Shown here piece by piece: positions 1 through 7,607 of a stretch of 64,000 nt of DNA. Location: NCBI GenBank assembly GCA_965229005.1, contig CBDDIP010000002.1:124001-188000 (forward strand). The letters are read 5' to 3'. The position numbers were made by a program, and so were the translations under genes. Below the pieces are notes generated by a model. The model was given only the letters and a program-made list of their open reading frames with translations, had not been told where the DNA came from and ran no database searches. Within the stretch, counting starts at the first letter, position 1, and each line of letters begins with the position of its first letter. Source of the DNA: CBDDIP01 sp965229005 (GTDB lineage: Bacteria; Actinomycetota; Acidimicrobiia; Acidimicrobiales; Ilumatobacteraceae).

Positions 1-34
1 CTTCTTTTACATCCCGCATGCCGCTACAGTGGTG

Positions 35-167
35 TCATTCGAAGGAGCGGCTCGGACCTCTACGGCCCGTGACGTTAGAAGGCCCCCACCCGGCAAGGTG
101 GGGGCCTTCTGCTTTGGTGCCCCCGGAGGGACTCGAACCCACGATCCGACTCATTCGAAGGAGCGGC
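35..167. repeat. 17-bp direct repeat pair
   Basis: The word tcattcgaaggagcggc occurs at 35-51 and again at 151-167, 116 bases apart and in the same orientation. The second copy lies inside the tRNA-like sequence; the first lies beyond its terminator. Its role is unknown; it may be a trace of a local duplication or recombination site. Confidence 0.7.
77..110 (-). terminator. Strong hairpin terminator downstream of the tRNA-like gene
   Basis: A perfect 14-bp stem (agaaggcccccacc pairing with ggtgggggccttct) closes a 6-base loop. On the minus strand it starts 4 bases after the CCA end of the tRNA-like sequence, the usual place for a tRNA terminator. The T tract after it is weak, so it could act on either strand. 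Confidence 0.65.
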
Positions 168-214
168 CCAGATTCCTCTGGCGAGGGCACTTGCAGCTTA
201 CACCACGACCCCCC
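115..214 (-). tRNA. Degenerate tRNA-like sequence
   Basis: Read on the minus strand, the 3' end has a tRNA T-loop (GGTTCGAGTCC), the acceptor 3' strand CGGGGGC, an A discriminator and an encoded CCA. Upstream there is a D-arm-like GTGGTGTAAGCTGCAAG and an anticodon-like stem CCAGA/TCTGG around GGAA. The 5' end (GGGGGGT) cannot pair with the acceptor 3' strand, the T stem has one T-T mismatch and the spacing is long for a class I tRNA. It is therefore a tRNA remnant or an odd phage tRNA rather than a clear functional gene. I cannot assign the isotype. Confidence 0.35.
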
Positions 215-382
215 TCCAGTGTCACTACGGCGAAACACCGCAGCTAGCACAGGGTGGCGCAAACTACAAGCACCGGTGCGATGGGGCGCGTTTGGATGCC
301 GTTCGAGCACGTTCAGACCTGTTTCGTGAAACCACAGTGAAGTTGGTCACACCCCCGGCATGGCGGGCATCCAACCACGAGA

Positions 383-1192
383 TCAGGCGACGTAGGTCGT
401 GTCGAACATCGTCACGAAGTGCAAGTTGATCACCATCGCCACGCTTCGTCGAAGCGCTTCGAGTCCATCGGCGATGTGTTGCAGGCGAAGCCACCGGGAC
501 TTCTCTTCCCAGATCGACACGACCAGCGACAGATGCGGCTCGAAGGGCTTCGGCACCTCTTGGTCGTCGAACCAGAAGCGAGCTACGACACTGCCCGCTT
601 CCAGCGGGCCAACAAGGAAGCGGTACTTCGGACCCTGCGCACCCTCGCCGAGGCCCCAATAGGCAGGCATGTCCCCGTCCAGCGAAGTGATGAGCGTCAG
701 CAAGAGCCGATGCTTGTCGATATTGCAGAGGTCGTTCAGGATGCTGATCGCGGTGTCGGCAGGGTCGTGGCCGTACTTCGTCTGCGTGAACGGCTGCACC
801 TGGACAAGGCCCTTCAGGATGTCTGGATTGGTGATCCCCGGCTGAATCGTGACGTTCCGCGGATTGCCCTTGTCGTTCAGCGGCGTCGTGTAGATCGGAA
901 ATTGCGTGCCTTCGTTGGGCGTGCCACCGTCGAGCAGCACGAGCTGCCACGCGAGGTGATCGAGAGCACTTCGGCAGCAATAGAGGATGTCGCCGACGAT
1001 CGCCTGAATGCGCGGGTCCGGCGTGATCGAGCGCGTCATCCGGAAGACCAGCTTCCGAGGGTCGCCATCTTCCTCGCACACGATCGAGCGCGCCGACTCC
1101 TCGATGATCAGATCGACGAGACGACGAAGCTCGGCGATGTGCTCGGACGCGCGGGCGAGCTTCACGCGCACCCCGTCGAGCGATCCGGCCAT
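383..1192 (-). CDS. Hypothetical phage protein, 269 aa
   Basis: Unrecognised soluble protein, predicted largely helical in the N-terminal third (residues about 5-45). Conserved-looking words are SALDHLAWQLV (about 73-83) and NIDKHRLL (about 158-165). The pattern resembles uncharacterised proteins that recur in actinobacterial genomes and phages, but I cannot name a family. It is the only sizeable leftward gene in the left arm, transcribed away from the replication and head genes, as accessory or lysogeny-expressed genes often are. No signal peptide or membrane segment is visible. The ATG start is the first in frame. Confidence 0.6.
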   Translation of the reverse strand: MAGSLDGVRVKLARASEHIAELRRLVDLIIEESARSIVCEEDGDPRKLVFRMTRSITPDPRIQAIVGDILYCCRSALDHLAWQLVLLDGGTPNEGTQFPIYTTPLNDKGNPRNVTIQPGITNPDILKGLVQVQPFTQTKYGHDPADTAISILNDLCNIDKHRLLLTLITSLDGDMPAYWGLGEGAQGPKYRFLVGPLEAGSVVARFWFDDQEVPKPFEPHLSLVVSIWEEKSRWLRLQHIADGLEALRRSVAMVINLHFVTMFDTTYVA

Positions 1193-1333
1193 CGCGGTAG
1201 ATTAGGAACCAGACGCAACTGCGCTCCGAAGAAATTTCGTCGGATCGGCAAGCCCGACCCTGTCTGGGTCGGCACGAGGCCAAGTCAAAGGGTAGAGACC
1301 ACTCCGGGTCTCCCCGATGAAGGAGCCTCCACC

Positions 1334-1765
1334 ATGCAGCCGCACGACACCCGTCGCCTTCGTGGCGATGGTCGCTACTACACCTACGACCCCGATCATC
1401 CGCTCGCCGACTCGGACGGCTGGGTGAGGGTCTCACGTGCCACCGCCTGGAAGGCCTGGAAGGGTCAGCCGCGCTGGTGCCATTGGTGCAGCCGTGGGCC
1501 GCTGCTGTGGATCAGCAGCGACCTCAGCACCCGCCTGTGCGTCGATCACCTCGACGGCGACCGTGCCAACGATCGAGCGTCGAACCTCCTGCCGAGCTGC
1601 ACGGCGTGCAACCTGTTCCGGTCGAAGCCTGGCTCGCTCTACAAGCTCTGCGAGCGGGCGCAGGAGATGGTCGACACGGCTCCTGATCCGGCGCTCCTGT
1701 ACCTCGCTGTCTTGGCGCTCGATCGCTCGCGCACGCTGCTCGCCAAGGCTCACGTAGCCGCCTGA
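1334..1765 (+). CDS. HNH endonuclease
   Basis: A 143-aa HNH nuclease. The core is a CxxC pair (CHWC, about 49-52), then LCVDHLDGD with the catalytic His (about 68-76), an Asn (ASNLL) and a second CxxC (CTAC, about 93-96), giving a zinc-stapled beta-beta-alpha metal fold. In HK97-like phages, HNH proteins encoded near terminase stimulate packaging and cos cleavage. Here the gene lies 3 kb upstream of the large terminase, so that role is an inference. The start is supported by AGGAG 8 bases before the ATG. A stem-loop follows the stop. Confidence 0.85.
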   Translation: MQPHDTRRLRGDGRYYTYDPDHPLADSDGWVRVSRATAWKAWKGQPRWCHWCSRGPLLWISSDLSTRLCVDHLDGDRANDRASNLLPSCTACNLFRSKPGSLYKLCERAQEMVDTAPDPALLYLAVLALDRSRTLLAKAHVAA

Positions 1766-1782
1766 CTCCAGCGATATGGCAA

Positions 1783-1818
1783 AGGGCCGGGACCGTCCTT
1801 TCGGATAGTCCCGGCCCT
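1783..1818 (+). terminator. Stem-loop after the HNH gene
   Basis: An 11-bp perfect stem (agggccgggac with gtcccggccct) with a 14-base loop begins 18 bases after the HNH stop codon. It lacks a T run, so it may be a weak terminator or an mRNA 3' stabiliser. Confidence 0.5.
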
Positions 1819-1855
1819 AGACCTTCGCCTCCACAGCGCAAGGACATCTTACAGA

Positions 1856-2521
1856 ATGGATCAATGTTCGTCGACATTGCTCGACAGATCTCCTACCTCT
1901 CTTGTTTCTATACACGACGATCAATGGACAGAGCCCAGGTGCCCGCGAGAGGCATCGAGCCGAGTCCAGTGGGTCCACATGTCGACAGGTGAGATCCGGG
2001 GAGACCGATGCGGAGCCATCAAGTGCCGCGCCTGCGGACCGAGGGCGGCAGCGCTCCACGAGAAGGCCGTTGCCCACGGAGGGACCACGGGCTCACCGTC
2101 ATCGTGGATCACTCTCACCTGGTGCCCGCGCCAGTGGGACCGAGCCCGTCAGAAGCTGGCCGATCTGCCGCGTTGCTACAAGCGCCAGACCGGGCAGGCA
2201 TTGGCTCCCATGGCCTACGTGATCGAGAACACCGGTCGAGACCATCACGTGCATGCACTGGTGAAGGGCACGGTCGACGAGACGGCGCTCGGCAAGACGT
2301 GGGGTGCTCGTGTCGATGTCGATCAGCTCTACAACCCCGCGGGAGCGGCTCACTACATCTTCAAGGCCACCCGCACCCCAGACACCCTCCAGGCCCACCT
2401 GGCGATCAACGGCGGACGTGTGGTCCACACGTCGCGCACGTACTACGGCAACTGGACCCAGAAGCAGACCATGAGCTTCGTTGCTCCACATTCACAAGAC
2501 TGGAAACTGATCCCCAAATGA
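1856..2521 (+). CDS. HUH-type Rep-like protein
   Basis: A 221-aa protein with features of rolling-circle replication initiators. A Cys cluster (C52, C57, C60) is followed by a beta strand WITLTW (about 84-89), an HUH motif (H131-V-H133 in HHVHALV) and a Tyr/Lys segment AAHYIFK (Y167, K170) resembling the catalytic Tyr motif of Rep and relaxase nucleases. These bind a metal with the HUH pair and attack DNA with Tyr. The sequence supports the class; the function (phage replication initiation or a captured plasmid or transposase Rep) is inferred. AAGGA lies 11 bases before the ATG. Met42 is an alternative start. The start region holds an inverted repeat CAATGT/ACATTG. Confidence 0.6.
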   Translation: MDQCSSTLLDRSPTSLVSIHDDQWTEPRCPREASSRVQWVHMSTGEIRGDRCGAIKCRACGPRAAALHEKAVAHGGTTGSPSSWITLTWCPRQWDRARQKLADLPRCYKRQTGQALAPMAYVIENTGRDHHVHALVKGTVDETALGKTWGARVDVDQLYNPAGAAHYIFKATRTPDTLQAHLAINGGRVVHTSRTYYGNWTQKQTMSFVAPHSQDWKLIPK

Positions 2522-3840
2522 TACTAACTGGTTATCTTAGAGTGACGAGTTTGAAGCCTATTGGCATGCTCGATCTGAGCCCATTAGACTCTGATGGCGT
2601 GTGCTCCTCCGATACTGCTCCCGCGGAACGAGGAGGAGCACACGCAGAATCATTGATCAATGATCAGGGAAGTCGACGTAAGACACCAGCTCGTCACTGC
2701 GAAACCTGCGGCAAGGTGCTCGGCAACGCGTCGAAGACGGAGACGTGCCAGGCGTGCAAGTCGTCGAGGAAGTGCTCCAACTGCTCAACGACGCTGAGCA
2801 TCAGCGCGAAGGGCACGCTCTGCTTGAGGTGCTCCGCTGCTGCAAAGGCGGAGGCCTACCGAGCAGCACACCCCTGCCCTCGCTGCGGGGCTGGGCTCGG
2901 GCCGAACAACCGCTCGGGCATCTGCGGCGAGTGCGCGGCAGCAGACAAGCTCGAAGCGCGCCAGATCGACAAGGCGCTCAGTGCAGACCAGCGGACCGAG
3001 GCAATGCAGCTTCGGGCTGCGGCGCGCCAGGAAGCTCGACGGCTGCGGGAGGAAGTTCGTGCAGCGCGGATGACTGAGCAGCGCGAGCAGGCCCGACGCA
3101 ACGGACCCGTTAACCGGCGGCATGGACCGCCCTGCCCGCCCGATGTGCGTGAGCGTCTTCGTGCGGAACGCCAGAGCCGACGCGTCGAGCTGGTGCTCCC
3201 GTGCAGCGGCTGCGCCATCGGGCGGACCACCCGACACAACACGTCGGGCTTGTGCGCGTCGTGTCGACCGCGAGTGCTCAACTTCGTCCCGTGCATCACC
3301 GAAGGCTGCGAGAGCATGGTGCACCGCCGACGAGTCTCGGGTCTGTGCCTGACGTGCCACCGTCAACGGCGCAGGGTCGAAGCTGTACGTCGGCAGCGCA
3401 CCTGCTCGACCTGTCCGGCGACGATCTCGGCCAACAACGCATCAGGGCTGTGCTCCAAGTGCATCACTGAGGCGGCTCGGCAGTCCAAGCGGATGCGCGT
3501 CCGCCTCGATGGGCACGTTCCACCGTTCAAGCGCATCGGCTCGTGCTCGCACGGCACGGGTCCGAGCTGCTGGGTCTGCGCTGTCGACGAAGCACGACTT
3601 CGTGATGAGGCGGACGCCAAGCTCCTCGCCGAGTACCCGCTCGACGAACCAGCCGATGGCAGCTACTCCCGGATGAAGCGGAGGTGGATGGCCGTGATGG
3701 AGCACGGCACCACGGTGCCGTGCTCGTGCGGCGCACCGATCGATCGAGATGGGCCATGGGTGCTCGGCGTCAGCGGAGGTGCTCGGCACTGGTACTGCGA
3801 GATCGCCATGCGGCTGGCCGAGGAGGTCGAAGCCGCGTGA
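2518..3840 (+). CDS. Cys-rich protein with an array of zinc-ribbon modules
   Basis: A 440-aa frame, or about 395 aa if TTG at 2653 is the true start. The first 45 residues look unlike protein and cover a hairpin, so the start is uncertain. It has about six modules of the form CxxC, 10-14 residues, then (S/T)GxCxxC: CETC/CQAC, CSNC/CLRC, CPRC/CGEC, CSGC/CASC, a CITEGC/CLTC variant and CSTC/CSKC. Spacers are Arg/Glu-rich and probably helical (about 150-215). The C-terminal part has further Cys pairs. Each module should bind one zinc, so a nucleic-acid-binding scaffold is likely. It is followed by an overlapping HNH-like gene. No enzymatic motif is seen. Confidence 0.7.
   Translation: MILTGYLRVTSLKPIGMLDLSPLDSDGVCSSDTAPAERGGAHAESLINDQGSRRKTPARHCETCGKVLGNASKTETCQACKSSRKCSNCSTTLSISAKGTLCLRCSAAAKAEAYRAAHPCPRCGAGLGPNNRSGICGECAAADKLEARQIDKALSADQRTEAMQLRAAARQEARRLREEVRAARMTEQREQARRNGPVNRRHGPPCPPDVRERLRAERQSRRVELVLPCSGCAIGRTTRHNTSGLCASCRPRVLNFVPCITEGCESMVHRRRVSGLCLTCHRQRRRVEAVRRQRTCSTCPATISANNASGLCSKCITEAARQSKRMRVRLDGHVPPFKRIGSCSHGTGPSCWVCAVDEARLRDEADAKLLAEYPLDEPADGSYSRMKRRWMAVMEHGTTVPCSCGAPIDRDGPWVLGVSGGARHWYCEIAMRLAEEVEAA
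2599..2643. promoter_or_regulatory. 12-bp stem-loop in the leader of the zinc-ribbon gene
   Basis: Perfect arms gtgtgctcctcc (2599-2610) and ggaggagcacac (2632-2643) enclose 21 bases. The right arm contains GGAGGAG, which could be the ribosome binding site for a downstream start, so folding would hide it. The surrounding 100 bases are more AT-rich than the neighbours, which suggests a non-coding leader. Confidence 0.5.
2649..2664. promoter_or_regulatory. Perfect 16-bp palindrome, candidate operator
   Basis: atcattgatcaatgat is a perfect palindrome five bases after the preceding stem-loop, in an AT-rich patch. It has the size of a dimeric repressor half-turn site. No regulator gene is visible nearby to pair with it. 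Confidence 0.45.
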
Positions 3841-4160
3841 AGAAGCGGTGCCTCGGTTGCCTCGTGCTGTACGACGGCATTGGGCGTTCAGGACGATGCC
3901 CGGCGTGCCTGCAAGCGCAGCGGCGCAAGTACGACAGCTCACCCGAGCGCCGAGCAGCCAAGCGTGCTCGCTACGACGCCGACTACCGCCGTCAGCGTGA
4001 GCAGTGGGCGTTCAGGGTGGCCGTCTTCGGCTTTCGATGCGCACGAGGCGGCGAGGAGCACCCAGCGGGCGCTGAGTTCGATCTCGACCACATCGACGGC
4101 GCACTCCGCCCGAGCTGCGCGTTTCACAACCGCGGTCGCACTGATCCTGTCCCGCAGTAG
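3837..4160 (+). CDS. Small HNH-like nuclease
   Basis: A 107-aa protein starting at GTG within GTGA, overlapping the previous stop by 4 bases, with GAGGAGG upstream. An N-terminal zinc-ribbon-like pair (CLGC, CPAC, about 5-26) precedes a basic helix and the core FDLDHIDG (about 82-89) and PSCAFHN (about 95-101). This resembles compact HNH/recombination endonuclease VII-like proteins of actinophages. The DHID and HN elements are consistent with a beta-beta-alpha metal site. It probably resolves or nicks DNA during replication or packaging. The exact subfamily is not certain. Confidence 0.65.
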   Translation: MKKRCLGCLVLYDGIGRSGRCPACLQAQRRKYDSSPERRAAKRARYDADYRRQREQWAFRVAVFGFRCARGGEEHPAGAEFDLDHIDGALRPSCAFHNRGRTDPVPQ

Positions 4161-4194
4161 CCGACTCCTCGGTAAGGGGTGAGGAGGGTCATCG

Positions 4195-4353
4195 ATGCAG
4201 CCGCCGTGCTCATGGTGCAGAGCAGAGCTGAAGCCGATCAACGGTGCGTTGCAGTGCGAGCACTGCGATCGCGGCTGCGTCGGCGTTCGCAGTTGCTGGA
4301 CGTGCGCAGCGATGGCCCGAGACGAAACCGAGCGAGGGAGACGAGACCGATGA
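4195..4353 (+). CDS. Small zinc-ribbon protein, 52 aa
   Basis: Short ORF with GAGGAGG 7 bases before ATG and a 4-base ATGA overlap with the next gene, so it is well supported despite its size. It carries CSWC (5-8) and CEHC (21-24), followed by further Cys at about 28, 34 and 37, enough for one or two zinc sites. It looks like a single free-standing relative of the modules in the larger upstream protein. Function unknown. Confidence 0.65.
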   Translation: MQPPCSWCRAELKPINGALQCEHCDRGCVGVRSCWTCAAMARDETERGRRDR

Positions 4354-4505
4354 GCGAAGACCAGAACGCCTACGCGGCGATCAAGCAGGCGATCGCCAAG
4401 CAGCGAGCGAAGACCGATGCGGACGACAAGAAGGCGGCGAAGTCCAAGGGCAAGACGGCACAGGCCAAATCGGAGGCAGACGGGCACCCGGTGATCGCAT
4501 CATGA
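4350..4505 (+). CDS. Small Lys-rich protein, 51 aa
   Basis: Starts at the ATGA overlap with the preceding zinc-ribbon ORF and ends in an ATGA overlap with the next gene, so it sits in a tight translational chain. About a quarter of its residues are Lys or Arg and it contains an Ala/Lys-rich helix (about 10-42). It has no recognised domain. The composition suggests nucleic acid binding, or a role beside the terminase, but that is a guess. Confidence 0.55.
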   Translation: MSEDQNAYAAIKQAIAKQRAKTDADDKKAAKSKGKTAQAKSEADGHPVIAS

Positions 4506-4762
4506 CGACGATCATCACCGCCGACCAGGTGCAGGAGATGAGCGAGGAGCGCAAGAGCGCTGTACTCGCATGGCTCGTGATGCGTGGCTACGACATCAAC
4601 AGCGTGACCGCCTTCGAGATCGACTTCCCGTACGTGATCGTCCACGTACTCGACAACGACAAGGAGACGATCCGCACGAGCTTCCCGTTCGGCATGGCAG
4701 GCGTCGACCTCACGGACAATCAGCGTCGGCTCATCGAGGGATGGGAGAAGACCAGCGCATGA
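4502..4762 (+). CDS. Hypothetical phage protein, 86 aa
   Basis: A compact alpha/beta protein starting in an ATGA overlap. The N-terminal helix (about 8-27, VQEMSEERKSAVLAWLVMRG) could be a DNA-binding or dimerisation helix. The middle (FEIDFPYVIVHVL) is probably a beta strand. It lies just upstream of the large terminase, where small terminase genes usually are, but I see no clear helix-turn-helix, so I leave it unnamed. Confidence 0.6.
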   Translation: MTTIITADQVQEMSEERKSAVLAWLVMRGYDINSVTAFEIDFPYVIVHVLDNDKETIRTSFPFGMAGVDLTDNQRRLIEGWEKTSA

Positions 4763-4839
4763 CGGCGCTCCTTTCTTCGCGTCCGGCCACCCAGGAGCAC
4801 CCAGCCGCATGGCTTCCTCTGTCTCTGACGGAGGGCTAA
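4759..4839 (+). CDS. Possible 26-aa ORF before terminase
   Basis: ATG within an ATGA overlap with the previous gene and a stop 6 bases before the terminase ATG. It may simply keep ribosomes moving to the terminase start, whose GGAGG lies inside it. There is no domain and little support beyond spacing. Confidence 0.25.
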   Translation: MTALLSSRPATQEHPAAWLPLSLTEG

Positions 4840-4845
4840 CGGTCG

Positions 4846-6375
4846 ATGGCGACGGTCGGCAACCAGCACGCGGCGAAGCACGTCACCAAGGGATGGAACG
4901 ACCGTCCCTGGGCGAAGTGGCGCGTCAAGGCGCTCGATGCTCGCTGCATCAAGTTCCTCGAATCGCAGTGCATCCCGACGAAGGGCTACGGCCGCGGCAA
5001 GCCGATGAAGCTCGCCAAGTTCCAGAAGGAATGGATTGGTCAGGTGCTCGGCGGCGACGACTACGACAGCAGCGTCATGACGCTCCCACGAGGCCAGGGC
5101 AAGAGCACCTTCGCAGGCGGCATCGGCTCGTGGGCGCTATTCGACGACGTGGCAGCGGAAGCGTTCGGCGGAGCGCCGCAGATCCCCGTGTGCGCGGTCG
5201 GTCTCAAGCAGGCCGTGCGCGGCGTCTACGGCGCAGCGCTCATGTTCGTGAAGGGCAACCCCGAGCTTCGAGGCCGATGCCTGATCTTCAGCGGCAGCGG
5301 TGAACAGCGCATCGTCGTGCCCGACAACGCAGACGGCGAGATGTTCCCGATCGCAGCCGACGAGGACACGCTCCAGGGTCTCGATCCATCGCTCGCGCTC
5401 ATCGACGAGATCGGCTTCGTGCAGCTCGTCGCATGGGACTCGATGCTCCTCGCAGCGGGCAAGCGTGAGCGCTCGCTGACGTTGGGTGTAGGCACCCGTC
5501 GACCGGACAACGAACCGAACGCGCTCGACCACCTCGTCGAGATGGTGGACCTGCATGGGTCGATTGAGCGCTTCCTCCTCGTCGACTACCACGCCGATGC
5601 CGATTGCGATCTCGACGACCGTGCGCAGTGGCGCAAGGCGAACCCTGCGCTCGTCGCTGGCTTCCTTCGAGAGAGCGCCATCGCTCAGGCTCGCAAGCTG
5701 TCGCCCGAGTCCGGCTTCCGCACGTTCCGTCTCAACCAGAAGAGCGCGTCGCTGGCGGGCTGGCTTGGCGTCGATGGTCCGACGCGGTGGCAGTCGATGC
5801 GCTCGCCGTTCACGTTCGGCGCTCAGCCGATCTGGGTGGGCGTGGACGTGTCGCACAAGCACGACTCAACTGCGGTCGCCTGGTGTGGCCTTCGGCCCGA
5901 TGGTCGGCTCCATGTTGCCTCTCGTATCTGGACGCCGAGCGAGGGCAACGCGATCCCGTTCAACGAAGTCGAGCAGCACATCCGACAGCTCTCGATCGAC
6001 CATCAGGTCCAGGCCGTCGCCTACGACCCTCGCTACTTCGCAGCGACGGCGCAGAAGCTGGAGAGCGAGCACGTCCCGATGGAGGAAGTGCCGCAGTCGC
6101 ACAGCCGCATGGTGCCGCTGATTGGCGAGACGTTCCGCAAGATCCAGGGCACCGAGCTGACGCACGATGCAGGCCCCGAGTTCACGAGCCACGTTCTCAA
6201 CGCCGTGCCGTTCTACGGCGAGACGACGGGCTTCAGCCTCTCGAAGAAGAAGTCGACGATGCACATCGACGCGTGCATCGCCATGTGCCTGGCGGTCGGC
6301 TCCTCCCAGCTCGCTCCTCCGCCTGCCGCACCTCTCGATCTCGACAAGCTCAAGGAAGCGATGGCCGCTGCATGA
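4846..6375 (+). CDS. Terminase large subunit
   Basis: A 509-aa packaging motor that pumps DNA into the prohead and cuts it. The N-terminal ATPase has a Walker A-like PRGQGKS (81-87) and Walker B LALIDE (183-188). The C-terminal RNase H-like nuclease begins at WVGVDVSHKHD (330-340, Asp334) and ends with an acidic motif in HIDACIAM (about 474-481). Length and layout fit the HK97-type TerL family. GGAGG lies about 12 bases before the ATG. The portal gene overlaps its stop by 4 bases. I found no clear small subunit. Confidence 0.93.
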   Translation: MATVGNQHAAKHVTKGWNDRPWAKWRVKALDARCIKFLESQCIPTKGYGRGKPMKLAKFQKEWIGQVLGGDDYDSSVMTLPRGQGKSTFAGGIGSWALFDDVAAEAFGGAPQIPVCAVGLKQAVRGVYGAALMFVKGNPELRGRCLIFSGSGEQRIVVPDNADGEMFPIAADEDTLQGLDPSLALIDEIGFVQLVAWDSMLLAAGKRERSLTLGVGTRRPDNEPNALDHLVEMVDLHGSIERFLLVDYHADADCDLDDRAQWRKANPALVAGFLRESAIAQARKLSPESGFRTFRLNQKSASLAGWLGVDGPTRWQSMRSPFTFGAQPIWVGVDVSHKHDSTAVAWCGLRPDGRLHVASRIWTPSEGNAIPFNEVEQHIRQLSIDHQVQAVAYDPRYFAATAQKLESEHVPMEEVPQSHSRMVPLIGETFRKIQGTELTHDAGPEFTSHVLNAVPFYGETTGFSLSKKKSTMHIDACIAMCLAVGSSQLAPPPAAPLDLDKLKEAMAAA

Positions 6376-7607
6376 CGTTCCCCGCCCCCTCCCTCTCCAC
6401 CCGTGCTCGACCGTCGCTGCCGCGACCCGTGGGCGCACAGAGCACCGGCAGCGACAACGCTGCGTTGCACAACCTGATCTACGGCAACCTCACGCCGAGC
6501 GTGCGTCTCCCCGTCAACGAGGAGACCGCCTACGGGCTCGTGGGCGTCAACGCTGCCGTGACCAAGATCGCCAACGCCGTGGGTCAGATGATGAGCGCGG
6601 CGGACGTGTACGGACCCGATGGACGAACCCCCCTCGCCACGGTTCCGAACATCGTCGCTGACCCCGGCGTTGGTCTCTTCATGGACCCCTTCGTCTACTG
6701 GAAGGAGGTCGTCAGCCACGGACTCATGCGCGGCAACTGGATCGGCGTGAAGGCCGATCCCGACCCGGTGACGCTCTATCCGCGCCAGCTCATCCCGTTG
6801 CCGATCGACGCCGTGCATGCCGCCTACGACGAGGACGGCTACGCGTTCTACGAGTTCGAGGGTGAGCACTACCGGCCGGATGAAGTCGTGCACGTTCGCC
6901 TTGGCCTGACGATCCCCGGTCGCATCATGGCCATCGGCGTCGTCGAGGCCCACCGTCGCGGGCTGAGCGGCATGCTCGATCAACAGCGCATGGAGGCATC
7001 GATCTGGCGTGAGGGCGCAGTGCCGTCCGGCATTGTTCAGCTCGACACGCCGTACCCGACCAAGGAGGAGACCGGCGCAGTCAAAGAGGGCTGGGTCTCG
7101 GTCCTGGAGAATCGGCGCACCGTTGCCGTCACGGGCACGGCGATGACGTACACGCCGTTGACGTGGAGCGCTGACGATGCGCAGTTCCTGGAGTCGCAGC
7201 AGTTCAGCATCGCGAAGAGCGCCTTGATGTTCGGACTTCGCCCCGAAGATCTCGGCTCCTCGTTCGGCGCGAGCAAGTCGATGACGTACGGCAACCGAAC
7301 CGACGACGCGCTTCAGCGCATCGTCGATTCCTACGTCCCGGTAATGCTGCCGATCGAGCAGGCATGGAGTCGCCTCGTGCCCGGTCGGGCGTTCGTCCGC
7401 GGCAACGTCGAGGCCCTCCTCCGCTCGACCACAAGCGAGCGCTACGACCTCCACGAGAAGGCGCAGGCGATCGGGCTGGAGACGGTCGACGAGACGCGAG
7501 ACATCGAGGGCAAGCCGCCGTTGCTGAAGAGCGAAGAGCCCAAGCCGACGACCGAGCAGCAGGCCGAGACCACCGACCCGACGACCGAGGAGGCCGCCGC
7601 CGCATGA
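6372..7607 (+). CDS. Phage portal protein (HK97 type)
   Basis: A 411-aa portal, the dodecameric ring through which DNA enters the head. Family features are the central YPRQLIPLP segment, the EVVHVR strand (about 172-177), a GLSGMLDQQ helix and the SFGASKSMTYGN region (about 299-310) typical of Phage_portal proteins. The C-terminus (about 380-411) is a Thr/Glu-rich tail. It starts in an ATGA overlap with terminase and ends in one with the protease, as expected for head genes made in fixed ratio. Confidence 0.9.
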   Translation: MTFPAPSLSTRARPSLPRPVGAQSTGSDNAALHNLIYGNLTPSVRLPVNEETAYGLVGVNAAVTKIANAVGQMMSAADVYGPDGRTPLATVPNIVADPGVGLFMDPFVYWKEVVSHGLMRGNWIGVKADPDPVTLYPRQLIPLPIDAVHAAYDEDGYAFYEFEGEHYRPDEVVHVRLGLTIPGRIMAIGVVEAHRRGLSGMLDQQRMEASIWREGAVPSGIVQLDTPYPTKEETGAVKEGWVSVLENRRTVAVTGTAMTYTPLTWSADDAQFLESQQFSIAKSALMFGLRPEDLGSSFGASKSMTYGNRTDDALQRIVDSYVPVMLPIEQAWSRLVPGRAFVRGNVEALLRSTTSERYDLHEKAQAIGLETVDETRDIEGKPPLLKSEEPKPTTEQQAETTDPTTEEAAAA

